Part shown: piece after piece, positions 34,220 through 41,937 of the stretch | Numbering within the stretch: the stretch's first letter is position 1 | How the letters are laid out: every line of letters starts with the position of its first letter | Origin: Streptomyces nigrescens | Lineage (GTDB): Bacteria; Actinomycetota; Actinomycetes; Streptomycetales; Streptomycetaceae | Length of the DNA: 64,000 bases | Assembly (NCBI GenBank): GCA_024349765.1 | Contig: AP026074.1 | Coordinates: 310,001-374,000 of the forward strand | Direction: 5' to 3' | Position numbers and translations under genes: made by a program | The notes under the pieces: model-generated | Seen by the model: only the letters and a program-made list of their open reading frames with translations | Told to the model about the DNA's origin: nothing | Database searches by the model: none

Positions 34220-34307
34220 ATTCCCCCCGCTACAGACACCGGAGCATCCGTCCTCGCGCCGGGCCAGGCACTGGCACCGATCGTCACGTTCTCGAAGGAG
34301 CGGACCC

Positions 34308-35621
34308 TTGAACGCATCCCGCAACCTGTCGAAGGTGTTCTCCGCCCTGGCCGTGCCCCCGCCCTCGGTGCTCTCCGTCTCACCCGGTTCAGGGTCCGTG
34401 GCGGGAGGCACGAGCGTGACGGTGACCGGCGCGAACTTCACCGGAGCCACCAATGTGCGCTTCGGGGCGAACTCGGCGACGTCCTTCACGGTCAACTCCG
34501 ATACCCGGATCACCGCCGTCGCGCCCGCCGGGACCGGAACGGTTCAGGTGACCGTCACCACCCCCGCGGGCATCAGCTCCCAGTTCGTCACGTACGCGTA
34601 CACGCAGGTGACCGGGCCGGTGCTGAGTTCCGTGACCCCGCCCTCCGGTCCGGCCGCGGGCGGGACGACGGTGACGCTGATGGGATCGGGACTGTCCGGT
34701 ACGACGGCAGTGCGGTTCGGTGCGGTGGTTGCGCCCTCGTTCACGGTGGTCTCCGACGCACAGGTCATGGCGGTGGCCCCGGCGGGTTCGGGGACCGTGC
34801 AGATCACGGTGAGCACGCCCGGTGGGACGAGCAACGGGGTGGCGTACACGTATGCGTCGGTGCCCGTCGTGAGCAGTGTGAGCCCGAATCAGGGCCCGGT
34901 CTCCGGTGGGAACACGGTGATCCTGACCGGCGGCAACTTCTCCGGAGCGGCCGCGGTCACCTTCGGCTCCACACCGGCCACGAGTTTCACGGTCGACTCC
35001 CCGACCCGGATCAGCGCCGTCGTTCCCGCCGGAGCGGCCGGTGCGGTCCAGGTCGTCGTCACCGGTCCCGGCGGAACGAGTGCGCCGGGCGCCACGTACT
35101 TCTACCTCGGCGCTCCGGTCCTCAGCAGCCTCACGCCGGCGTCAGGCACGCTGAGCGGCGGCACCAGCGTGACCTTGACGGGCAGTCAGTTCCTCAACGC
35201 GACGGCGGTGAGGTTCGGAGCTGCGGCAGCTTCCTTCATGGTCGTCTCGGACACCCTGATCACCGCGGTCGCACCGCCGGCCTCCGCTGCCGGCTCCGTC
35301 CAGGTGACCGTCACCACGCCCGGCGGGACCAGCGCAGGTGTCAGCTATGAGTACCTCGCGGCGCCCGTACTGACGGCGCTGAGCCCGACAGCCGGGCCCC
35401 TGTCCGGTGGTGACATCGTCACGCTGACCGGCAGTGGCTTCGCCCGGACGACATCGGTGCACTTCGGCACCGGGACCGCCGCGTTCACCGTGGTCTCCGA
35501 CACCGCGCTCACCGCGGTGGCCCCGCCCGGACCACCAGGGCCGGTCGGCGTCACCGTCACCACCCCAGGCGGTACCAGCACCGCCCTGACCTATTCCCGA
35601 GTACCTCCCCCCACCATCTGA
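34308..35621 (+). CDS. IPT/TIG-repeat protein (five repeats)
   Basis: 437 residues: a short N-terminus (MNASRNLSKVFSALAVPPPS) and five IPT/TIG repeats of about 80 residues. Each has the pattern LSVSPGSGSVAGGTSVTVTG, a middle VRFGA, and a TPGGTS turn at the end. There is no signal peptide. The repeats are closely similar in protein and DNA, suggesting recent internal duplication. A GAAGGAG site lies before the TTG/ATG region at 34308. Downstream, 23 bp away, is the methyltransferase gene. The function is unknown; a structural or adhesive surface protein is the simplest guess. Confidence 0.82.
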   Translation: MNASRNLSKVFSALAVPPPSVLSVSPGSGSVAGGTSVTVTGANFTGATNVRFGANSATSFTVNSDTRITAVAPAGTGTVQVTVTTPAGISSQFVTYAYTQVTGPVLSSVTPPSGPAAGGTTVTLMGSGLSGTTAVRFGAVVAPSFTVVSDAQVMAVAPAGSGTVQITVSTPGGTSNGVAYTYASVPVVSSVSPNQGPVSGGNTVILTGGNFSGAAAVTFGSTPATSFTVDSPTRISAVVPAGAAGAVQVVVTGPGGTSAPGATYFYLGAPVLSSLTPASGTLSGGTSVTLTGSQFLNATAVRFGAAAASFMVVSDTLITAVAPPASAAGSVQVTVTTPGGTSAGVSYEYLAAPVLTALSPTAGPLSGGDIVTLTGSGFARTTSVHFGTGTAAFTVVSDTALTAVAPPGPPGPVGVTVTTPGGTSTALTYSRVPPPTI

Positions 35622-35644
35622 GCCCGTCATGCAAGAGGTGACGC

Positions 35645-36712
35645 ATGAGGAAGACGAACGAGCGAAGCGAGAGGGCCGCCGCCCTCAGAGCCGGCTACCG
35701 CAGCGAGCTGGACCAGGGCCTGGAGCGGTTCTTCGAACCCCGCCGAACCGTGTGCCCCTGGTGCACCTCCGACCGCCTGCGCCGGCGCCTGCGCAGCACC
35801 GATCACCTCCAGCAGAAGCCGGGGACCTTCGTACTCGATCAGTGCGGCAACTGCGGGCACGTCTTCCAGAACCCCAGGCTCAGCGCGGAGGGACTGGAGT
35901 TCTACTACCGTGACTGTTACGACGGCCTGGGGCAGGCGACGATGGCGCGACTGGCCTCCTCGCCCCTCGCGAAGATGCTCTACCGGGCCCGTGCCCGCGC
36001 GGTGCTGCCCCATGGTCGCCCGGCACTGTGGCTGGACGTGGGAACCGGCCAAGGCCACTTCTGCGCGACGGCCCGAAGGGTCCATCCGTACACCGAATTC
36101 CATGGGCTCGACCAGGGCGAGGGCGTGCTGAGCGCCGAACGCGAGGGCCGCATCACACGGGCGTACCGAGGCTCCTTCACCGAACTGAGCCACCGCCTCG
36201 CCGGACGGTACGACGCGGTGAGCATGTACCACTACCTCGAACACACTCCGGCGCCGCGCAGCGAACTGGCTGCGGCGCACCGGGCGCTGCGCGCGGGCGG
36301 CCACCTCCTGATCGAGGTCCCCGACCCCCAGTCCCTCTCCGCCCGTCTGCTCGGCCGCTGGTGGGGTCCGTGGCTGCAGCCGCAGCACCTGCATCTCCTT
36401 CCGCTGGCGAACCTCTGCGAGGCGTTGACCGAGCACGGATTCACGGTGGTGGCCGTCGACCGGCGCGAGCCGCACGTACCCACCGACCTCACCTCCGCGG
36501 CGGCCAACCTCCTCAAGTCCGTTCTGCCGGCCGAGGACCTGCCCTGGAGACCCAGGAGACCGGGCCCGCTCAGCCGCTGGTTCCGCAGGGCGGTGCTGCT
36601 GCAGACCGCACCCAATCTGATCGTCCTCTTCGCAGTGGACCTCCTGCTGGCGCCGCTCATCCGCCGCACTCGGCTGTCCAATGCCTACCGGGTGATCGCA
36701 CGCCGTAACTGA
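35645..36712 (+). CDS. Class I SAM-dependent methyltransferase with zinc-ribbon N-terminus
   Basis: 355 residues. A four-Cys zinc knuckle (CPWCTSDRL at about 37-45 and CGNCGHVFQNP at about 67-77) precedes a class I fold. SAM motif I is LDVGTGQGHF (about 129-138), followed by HGLDQGEG and the post-motif block YHYLEHTPAP (about 197-206). This Cys-plus-methyltransf_23 layout is known among sugar C-methyltransferases and cell-surface polysaccharide methyltransferases. The C-terminus has a hydrophobic stretch (LIVLFAVDLLLAPLI) that may touch the membrane. With the next glycosyltransferase it could decorate a glycan or glycolipid. Confidence 0.85.
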   Translation: MRKTNERSERAAALRAGYRSELDQGLERFFEPRRTVCPWCTSDRLRRRLRSTDHLQQKPGTFVLDQCGNCGHVFQNPRLSAEGLEFYYRDCYDGLGQATMARLASSPLAKMLYRARARAVLPHGRPALWLDVGTGQGHFCATARRVHPYTEFHGLDQGEGVLSAEREGRITRAYRGSFTELSHRLAGRYDAVSMYHYLEHTPAPRSELAAAHRALRAGGHLLIEVPDPQSLSARLLGRWWGPWLQPQHLHLLPLANLCEALTEHGFTVVAVDRREPHVPTDLTSAAANLLKSVLPAEDLPWRPRRPGPLSRWFRRAVLLQTAPNLIVLFAVDLLLAPLIRRTRLSNAYRVIARRN

Positions 36713-36749
36713 TCAGGCTCAACACGCTTGCCAATGAAGGGAGTTGGCC

Positions 36750-37973
36750 ATGCGTGTACTCATCGCTTCCGCGGGTTCGCACGGGGACGTGGCCCCGTAC
36801 ACCGGACTGGGAACGCGTCTTACGGCAGCCGGGCACGAGGTGGTGCTGGCGACGCACGAACGCTCCGCCGCCCTGGTCCGCCGCTGTGGACTCGACTTTC
36901 TTCCCTTGCCGCTCGACCAGGGGGCCACAACCGGCACCGGCACGCGGCACTCATCGGCGAAGGCCGGACTCTCCGTGCTCGAACAGGCCCGATTATTAAG
37001 GGAGTTGGGGCCGGTGATGGCTGATGCACTGGCGGATGCCTGCGAGTCCGGTGCGGAGATCCTGCTGTTCTCCAGTGGTCTGGCCCCCTTGGCGCTGGTG
37101 GCAGCGGCAGGAGTGGGGCTGCCCAGTATGGGAGTCTTCCTGCAGCCGCTGGCCCCCACCCGGGAGTTCCCCCCGGTCGTTTCGGGACTCGCGTCGTTGG
37201 GACCGCTGGGCAACCGGGTCGCGGGCCACTGCGCCCAGTCATTGCTGGTCCGCCTCTACGCACGGGGGGCGCGCCATCTGCGGCGGAGGCTGCACGTGAC
37301 GGCGCACGCCGTCGAGCGGAGGCGGGCGGCATCGCCCATATACCACGGCTTCAGTCCCCGGGTCGTACCGCGGCCTTGCGACTGGCGGCCGGGCATGGAC
37401 GTGGTGGGGTACTGGTGGCCGGCCGAGGACCCTGACTGGACGCCGGATCCCGGACTGTCCGAGTTCCTGCGGTCCGGCCCGCCGCCGGTCTACGTGGGCT
37501 TCGGCAGCATGGAGCTCGGAGACTCCGAGGACCTCGGGCGCCTGGTGGCACGTGCCTTGCGGCTCGCCGGAGTGCGCGGTGTGGTGCAGACCGGCCGGGC
37601 CGGCCTGTCCCTCAACGGGGACGATGTGCTGACGATCGGTGCCGTTCCGCACGCACGGCTGTTTCCGCAGGTGTCCGCGGTGATACACCACGCCGGAGCA
37701 GGTACCACGGCGGCGGGCCTGCGGGCAGGAGTGCCGGCGGTTCCGGTGCCCGTGATGCTGGACCAGCCGTTCTGGGCGTCCCGCCTGAGGGCCCTCGGTG
37801 TGAGTCCCGGTGTGCTGCCGGTGCGTCGACTCTCCGCGGAGAGGCTGGCGGAGGCCGTGCGGCACGCCGTGCGCGATCCGTGGTACCGCGACCGCGCGCA
37901 GCGCCTCTCCGCGCTGATCGCGGCGGAGGACGGCGCCGGCCAGGTCCTGGCAGCCGTCGAGCGCAACTACTGA
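36750..37973 (+). CDS. Macrolide-type glycosyltransferase (GT1, MGT family)
   Basis: 407 residues from ATG 36750 (GAAGGGAG upstream). The GT-B fold starts RVLIASAGSHGDVAPYTGLG, the typical glycine-rich acceptor side. The donor side has PVYVGFGSMELGD (about 250-262), then SAVIHHAGAGTTAAGLRAGV (about 312-331) and DQPFWASRL, which are the nucleotide-sugar-binding motifs of family 1 enzymes that glycosylate polyketides and lipids. It should transfer a sugar from a UDP- or dTDP-sugar to a small or lipid acceptor. The acceptor could be the product of the PKS encoded further on, which is inference. Confidence 0.87.
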   Translation: MRVLIASAGSHGDVAPYTGLGTRLTAAGHEVVLATHERSAALVRRCGLDFLPLPLDQGATTGTGTRHSSAKAGLSVLEQARLLRELGPVMADALADACESGAEILLFSSGLAPLALVAAAGVGLPSMGVFLQPLAPTREFPPVVSGLASLGPLGNRVAGHCAQSLLVRLYARGARHLRRRLHVTAHAVERRRAASPIYHGFSPRVVPRPCDWRPGMDVVGYWWPAEDPDWTPDPGLSEFLRSGPPPVYVGFGSMELGDSEDLGRLVARALRLAGVRGVVQTGRAGLSLNGDDVLTIGAVPHARLFPQVSAVIHHAGAGTTAAGLRAGVPAVPVPVMLDQPFWASRLRALGVSPGVLPVRRLSAERLAEAVRHAVRDPWYRDRAQRLSALIAAEDGAGQVLAAVERNY

Positions 37974-38000
37974 ACACGCGTCGAGCGCAACTACTGAACA
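37955..38000 (+). repeat. Tandem 22-bp repeat at the end of the glycosyltransferase gene
   Basis: The sequence from 37955 to 37976, including the stop codon, is repeated without change at 37979-38000, a 24-bp period. The second copy lies outside the gene. It is a recent tandem duplication. Confidence 0.8.
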
Positions 38001-38082
38001 GGCTTCCTTCTCGCCGGCGTTGAGGCTTAGGCCAAACGGGTGCCTTGAGGTCGGTTCCGTTACCTGGGCCGGTCCACGTTGG

Positions 38083-38129
38083 TTTACTGGCTTCATCCGA
38101 ACCGGTGGGTCGCCCATCCCTTCCCCGGG
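38083..38129 (+). promoter_or_regulatory. Shared promoter-leader element, copy B
   Basis: -10 region TTTACT (38083-38088), then, exactly 10 nt after the ACT, CATCC followed by CCGGTGGGTCGCCCATCC (38102-38119) and a second small stem TTCCCCGGGAA. The -35 is weak (GTTACC, 38059-38064, 18-bp spacer). The gene for a small secreted protein starts 157 bp further on. Confidence 0.6.
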
Positions 38130-38286
38130 AAAGTCGGCGTTCGACACCTGCCCGCTCGCGCTCCCAACAGGCAAGCCCTTGGCGGCCGTTGCCTGCTTTC
38201 CCGCAGTCCCTTGGAAGGGACCCGGTGCTCCTCCGGAACCAACCTCCTCGCCACTCGGCGAGGACGTCATCTGTAGGGAGTTTCCC

Positions 38287-38694
38287 ATGAACCGTGTCCG
38301 TATCGCTGCCGTCACCGGCACGTCCGCCGTCGCGATAGCTCTCGCCCTGGGCGTCGCCCCCATCGCCTCGGCCGCGCCCGCCAAGGCCGCTGTCTCGGCC
38401 TGCGTGACCGACCTCCAGGCCGCCCAGAACTCCAACAACGCGGCCATCGCGGCGGACCAGGCCAACAACACCAACGCTGCCCGCACCCAGAACCTGGCCA
38501 CCACCACCTCGCTGCTCTCGGCAGCGGTCGACTGCCTCGGGCAGCCTTCGACGGTGACGGCCAACGTCCTCACCGCCACGACCAGTAACCTCTCCGCGAC
38601 GGTGTTCAACGTGCTGGGGGCCTCGGCCGCCGCCCTGAACGCGGAGCAGTCGACAGCCGCGGCTCTCACCGCCGCTCTGGCCAACGCGAGCTGA
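38287..38694 (+). CDS. Small secreted Ala/Asn-rich protein
   Basis: 135 residues from ATG 38287 (GTAGGGAG upstream). The signal peptide is clear: basic N-terminus, hydrophobic AVAIALALGVAPIASAA and a SAAPAKA-type cleavage site at about residue 30. The mature part has two Cys (VSACVTD and VDCLGQ), probably one disulfide, and Ala/Thr/Asn-rich helices with the stretch NNTNAARTQNLATTTSLLSA. It has no homology I recognise. It has its own leader element (B) and a strong terminator, so it is a separate transcription unit, probably abundant. Confidence 0.8.
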   Translation: MNRVRIAAVTGTSAVAIALALGVAPIASAAPAKAAVSACVTDLQAAQNSNNAAIAADQANNTNAARTQNLATTTSLLSAAVDCLGQPSTVTANVLTATTSNLSATVFNVLGASAAALNAEQSTAAALTAALANAS

Positions 38695-38708
38695 TCGTTC
38701 CGCACACA

Positions 38709-38743
38709 GGTGGGGGCCCGGGCCGCATGCCCGGGCCCCCACC
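38709..38743 (+). terminator. Perfect 15-bp hairpin after the small secreted protein gene
   Basis: Arms 38709-38723 and 38729-38743 (starting GGTGGGGGCCC) are fully complementary with a 5-nt loop, 14 bp after the stop codon. It ends in GCGTTTC, a weak T-run. Confidence 0.85.
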
Positions 38744-38814
38744 GCGTTTCCCGTCGCGTTGTCATTCCGCGGGAATGCGCGCTGCGCTGAACGAGTGGGT
38801 CGATGTCAAGGACA

Positions 38815-38882
38815 TTGCCCGCTGAAAACCCTTCTGGGTTACTGGGGGATGCCTGGTCGGTGGGCCGTCCATCCCCCTCGGG
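38815..38882 (+). promoter_or_regulatory. Shared promoter-leader element, copy C
   Basis: -35 TTGCCC (38815-38820, within GACATTGCCCG as in copy A), 17-bp spacer, -10 region GGGTTACT (38836-38843). Ten bases after the ACT lies ATGCC, then CGGTGGGCCGTCCATCC (38858-38874) and CCCTCGGG. The start codon of the Q/L-repeat IPT gene is 225 bp further on, giving a long leader. Confidence 0.65.
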
Positions 38883-39106
38883 CTTCAGTGGTCGGCCCAC
38901 CCGCCAGCCCTCTGCACGCAGGGCTGTGAAGGAAGCCCGGCAGCGTGACGGCCCTCGCACCTCGTGAGCGTGAACAGGCCCTCTGCGCGCCGCCGGTGTC
39001 CTCCTCCGGTACGGCCGGCTGCTGCCAGTGCCCGGACTCCGGGCTCGTGCACCGCACCGTCGCGAGCCGAGCCGGGCGACACCCCGCAGACAGCAGGAGG
39101 ACTTCC

Positions 39107-39739
39107 ATGTGCACATGCTCGAACCAACCGAACCCGCAGGCGGCCCAGGCGCAGCTCCAGGCTCTCCAGCTCCCGCAGCTCCCGCAGCTCCAGCTTCCCC
39201 AGCTCCCGCAGCTCGGCCCGGCGCTGATCGCCCTGCTGCCCAACTCGGGGCCCGTCGACGGCGGTAACACCGTGACGCTGTTCGGACTGGGGCTGGCCGG
39301 TACCACCGACGTGCAGTTCGGGGAAGAGTCGGCGACCATCACCGGGCAGGACCCCTTCGGGCTGACCGTCACGGTGCAGGCCCCGCCGCAGGACCCAGGT
39401 GCCGTGCAGGTCACCGCCACGAACGCCGTGGGCACCACCAACCCGGTGACCTACGTCTACGTGGAACCGACCGATCCGCCCGCCCCGGTGGCGGCCGCGA
39501 TCATCCCCAACGCCGGTCCGGCCGGCGGCGGCATCCCGTTCGCCATCGTCGGCTCCGGTCTGCAGAACGCGGACGTGACGTTCGGGGACACTCCCGCGAT
39601 CGTCCTGGGCACCGACCCCGGCGGCTCGTTCCTGTTCGGGCTCGTTCCGGCCGGACCCGCCGGCGGCGGGAACGTTCCGGTCGTGGTGACCACCCCGGGC
39701 GGCAGCGCCACTGTCCCCGGCGGGTTCACCTACCTGTGA
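39107..39739 (+). CDS. IPT/TIG protein with Cys-rich start and Leu-Pro-Gln repeats
   Basis: 210 residues from ATG 39107, which has a perfect AGGAGG six bases upstream; an earlier frame extension exists but lacks this signal. Residues 1-10 are MCTCSNQPNP; residues about 11-40 are a repeat tract of LPQ and LQ units (LPQLPQLQLPQLPQL); residues about 40-210 are two IPT/TIG repeats (NSGPVDGGNTVTLFGLG and NAGPAGGGIPFAIVG). There is no signal peptide. The Cys pair near the N-terminus could bind metal or become modified. Related to the IPT genes at 33387 and 34308, but separately transcribed from leader element C. Confidence 0.82.
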   Translation: MCTCSNQPNPQAAQAQLQALQLPQLPQLQLPQLPQLGPALIALLPNSGPVDGGNTVTLFGLGLAGTTDVQFGEESATITGQDPFGLTVTVQAPPQDPGAVQVTATNAVGTTNPVTYVYVEPTDPPAPVAAAIIPNAGPAGGGIPFAIVGSGLQNADVTFGDTPAIVLGTDPGGSFLFGLVPAGPAGGGNVPVVVTTPGGSATVPGGFTYL

Positions 39740-39762
39740 GGTAGGGGATTTGTGAACCCGTA

Positions 39763-39798
39763 GTCCGGCCCCCGTTCCTTGAGGGACGGGGGCCGGAC
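39763..39798. terminator. Perfect 13-bp bidirectional terminator hairpin
   Basis: GTCCGGCCCCCGT (39763-39775) pairs with ACGGGGGCCGGAC (39786-39798) with a 10-nt loop. It lies between the IPT gene and the convergent recombinase gene. Confidence 0.85.
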
Positions 39799-39823
39799 CT
39801 TCGTCGGTTACCGCGCGGTCGTC

Positions 39824-40786
39824 CTAGCGCACGGGGTCGGCGCTCGGCGGGAGGTAGCGCCGGACCTCGTCCGACGAAGGGCGCCCGGCGACGTCGTACA
39901 GCTCGGACATCGTCATCCCGGCATCCGCCATCCACGTCAGCCCGGTGGGGCGCAGGTCGTTGCGCAGCAGGAACTCGTGCCCCAGTTCCACCACGACATC
40001 GTCCCAATTCGTCGCCTCCCTCAGCAGCGGGGTGGAGAAACGGCCACCGGACGGTTCGGTGAACAGCCGGGTTTTCGGTGCCTCGCGTGCCGCCTGCAAC
40101 CGCCGGGCCAGCAGCATCCGTGCCGCGGGCCGCAGTGGCACCGCTCGCCGGCTCCGGTTGGGGCAGGCGGAATCGGTCAGGCCGTCCGGCACGAAGACGG
40201 TGTACCGGCACACGTTCCAGGTCCAGGTCACCGGGTCGATGTCCTCGGCGCGCAGGGCGGACACCTCACTGAACCGGGTGCCCGTCCATGCCGTGAAGCG
40301 GACGATGTCGCCCCAGCCCTGGTAGCCGTCCGAGGACTGCTGGACGAGCCTGGCCGCCAGGAGGTCGAGCGCAGCCGGGTCCGGAAGCGCCAGCGACCGC
40401 GGCGTGGTGCGTTCCCGCTGGGCACACTGGTATTCCCGCTGCCAGCCGGCGATGCGTGCGGGATTGGCGTCGAGGACCCCGTCGTGCACGGCCTGTTCGA
40501 GGACCCGCACCAGCACCGCCAGGCTGTTCTTCACCGTCGACAGCCCGTACTCGTCCGCGATCCAGCAGTGCAGCGCCCGGTTGACGTCCCGTCGGGTCAT
40601 CTTCCTTACGGGGACGTGCCCGAGGCTCGGGAGGACACGCAGCCGCCATCCGGCCTCGTACGGACACATGGTGAGGGGCTCCAGCCCGTGCATCGCGGCC
40701 GCCCACCGATATCCCCCGTACTCGGCGAGTGACATGGTGCGGCCGTCGACCGCGCGGGAAGACCGCGGCGGGAAAACAATCGTCAT
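39824..40786 (-). CDS. Tyrosine recombinase-like protein with altered catalytic residues
   Basis: 320 residues. An N-terminal SAM-like core-binding domain (about 45-120) precedes a catalytic domain. The first Arg is in TGTRFSEVSALRAEDID (about 172-188). The HxxR box reads LLRNDLRPTGLTWMADAG, so the Arg is kept but the His positions are not. The usual GH before the Tyr reads GRPSSDEVRRYL, with the His again missing and the nucleophile Tyr (VRRYL) present. Two of the usual active-site His residues are therefore lost. It may be inactive as a recombinase, or a regulatory relative. It splits the IPT region from the PKS genes. No att repeats were found. Confidence 0.78.
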   Translation of the reverse strand: MTIVFPPRSSRAVDGRTMSLAEYGGYRWAAAMHGLEPLTMCPYEAGWRLRVLPSLGHVPVRKMTRRDVNRALHCWIADEYGLSTVKNSLAVLVRVLEQAVHDGVLDANPARIAGWQREYQCAQRERTTPRSLALPDPAALDLLAARLVQQSSDGYQGWGDIVRFTAWTGTRFSEVSALRAEDIDPVTWTWNVCRYTVFVPDGLTDSACPNRSRRAVPLRPAARMLLARRLQAAREAPKTRLFTEPSGGRFSTPLLREATNWDDVVVELGHEFLLRNDLRPTGLTWMADAGMTMSELYDVAGRPSSDEVRRYLPPSADPVR

Positions 40787-41653
40787 TCTCCAATTACCCT
40801 TGTCTGATGGGGTGTTGGCGGGCCCGTGCTGGGATGGCGGAAATTATTCGTACGTGGTGAAGGTGACGCCCGGCCGTGGGTACTTCAGAAAGATGTGCTA
40901 TGCCGCGTCACAGGTCGGCGGGCGTACCCACCACCTGGTTAACGTCCTGAGGCAACCGACTTCGTAGTGCCCGGGCTCCCTGAGTACGAATCTGCCGCGG
41001 CGAGTTGGTGGTGGCGCACGTCATCTTTTCGCCGCAGCGCTGGAGGAGGCATGGCGGCGCTACATCGGTCATGAGTGAATTAAAAGCACCCATCAATGCC
41101 GGTGCGCAAGTTGGTCGGTGCGAGTTCGCAGTTTTACGCGCTGCTCCGAATGGGTGGCCTTATCGGTTGGCTATTGTAGCCCGCCCTGAGCGCATGGATA
41201 ACTATTCGCATCCAACCGGTGGGCCGCCCACCCTCTCCGGGGAGCGGCATCCGGCCTACTCGTTGGCCCGGCCCAGTGCCTGGTTACGGGTCAGACCGGC
41301 GCCGTATGGGCGTCCCCGGCGGAGGGTCTTGGATCCGTCAGCCGGCGTCGGATTTTCCGGCGCCGGCTGATCGGCCCCCCACCGCCGAGCGAGGGACACC
41401 ACGCGATCGACTTCCGCATGGTGACCGTCCCCGAGACCCCCACGAGCGCAGCGGCCACCGCTCTCGCCGCTGTCGACCGTCCACTCACCGGCGCAGCCCC
41501 GCCGGTACGACAGGCACGGCCTTCGTCGCCCCTCCGGCAGCTGCCGCCCACGCGGTGACCTCCGCGCAGGTTCCCCCACCGCATCTCTGCATCGCCATCG
41601 GCCGGAATCCGGCTGCGAACCAGAAAACCTGCGAAAGAACCCCGGAGTGGACC
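40787..41653 (+). other. Gene-free stretch before the PKS operon
   Basis: 867 bp without a convincing gene. It holds the leftward promoter region of the recombinase gene (about 40790-40900), leader element D (41174-41244) and about 400 bp of leader before DUF5988. A + strand frame at 41005-41370 crosses element D and does not look like protein. Local GC between 40830 and 41210 is lower than in the flanking genes (for example ATGAGTGAATTAAAAG near 41070), which suggests a regulatory or acquired region. Confidence 0.4.
41174..41244 (+). promoter_or_regulatory. Shared promoter-leader element, copy D
   Basis: -35 TTGTAG (41174-41179), 18-bp spacer, -10 ATAACT (41198-41203). Ten bases after the ACT lies GCATCC, then CCGGTGGGCCGCCCACC (41216-41232), a perfect hairpin GGTGGG-CCG-CCCACC, and CTCCGGGGAG (41235-41244), a second stem. 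It is upstream of DUF5988, the ketosynthase and the PKS. Confidence 0.65.
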
Positions 41654-41860
41654 ATGCCACGGAAAAGCATCGTGATTCTCGTCGACGAGGCCGGGGGAAC
41701 GGCCCTTCCCCAGAACTCTCGTGAAGAAGCCCGGGATCCGGTACGGCTCGTACGCGGCAGCGGCTACGAGCGTTTCGAATTCTACGGTGAATACGCGGAG
41801 TTGGACGGCGAGCAAGTGCCCGTGTACCGCTGGCATTACCGCACGTCCATTGCCGAGTAG
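41654..41860 (+). CDS. DUF5988 family small protein
   Basis: 68 residues. The block PVRLVRGSGYERFEFYGEY and the end YRWHYRTSIAE match the small DUF5988 proteins that sit in actinomycete polyketide and non-ribosomal peptide clusters, usually without known function. Upstream is a CGGAGTGG ribosome site. The gene is 77 bp before the ketosynthase gene on the same strand and is probably its operon partner. A regulatory or assembly role is possible but unproven. Confidence 0.75.
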   Translation: MPRKSIVILVDEAGGTALPQNSREEARDPVRLVRGSGYERFEFYGEYAELDGEQVPVYRWHYRTSIAE

Positions 41861-41937
41861 GCATCGCGCGCCCCGACGAAGAAACCAAGTCACAGAGGAC
41901 GGCACATGACGATCCTCGTGAGGGACGGAGTCCTGCC

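Noticed and set aside
39150-39210. Regular short DNA repeats resembling a mini-array
   Set aside because: They encode the Leu-Pro-Gln repeat of the IPT protein in frame. Unit length is far too short for CRISPR and there are no spacers.
39824-40786. Integrated element with the recombinase at its edge
   Set aside because: No flanking direct repeat, tRNA gene, excisionase or replication gene was found near the recombinase-like gene.
41005-41370. A 121-codon frame over leader element D
   Set aside because: It overlaps the shared promoter-leader element and its codon use and amino acids are not protein-like.
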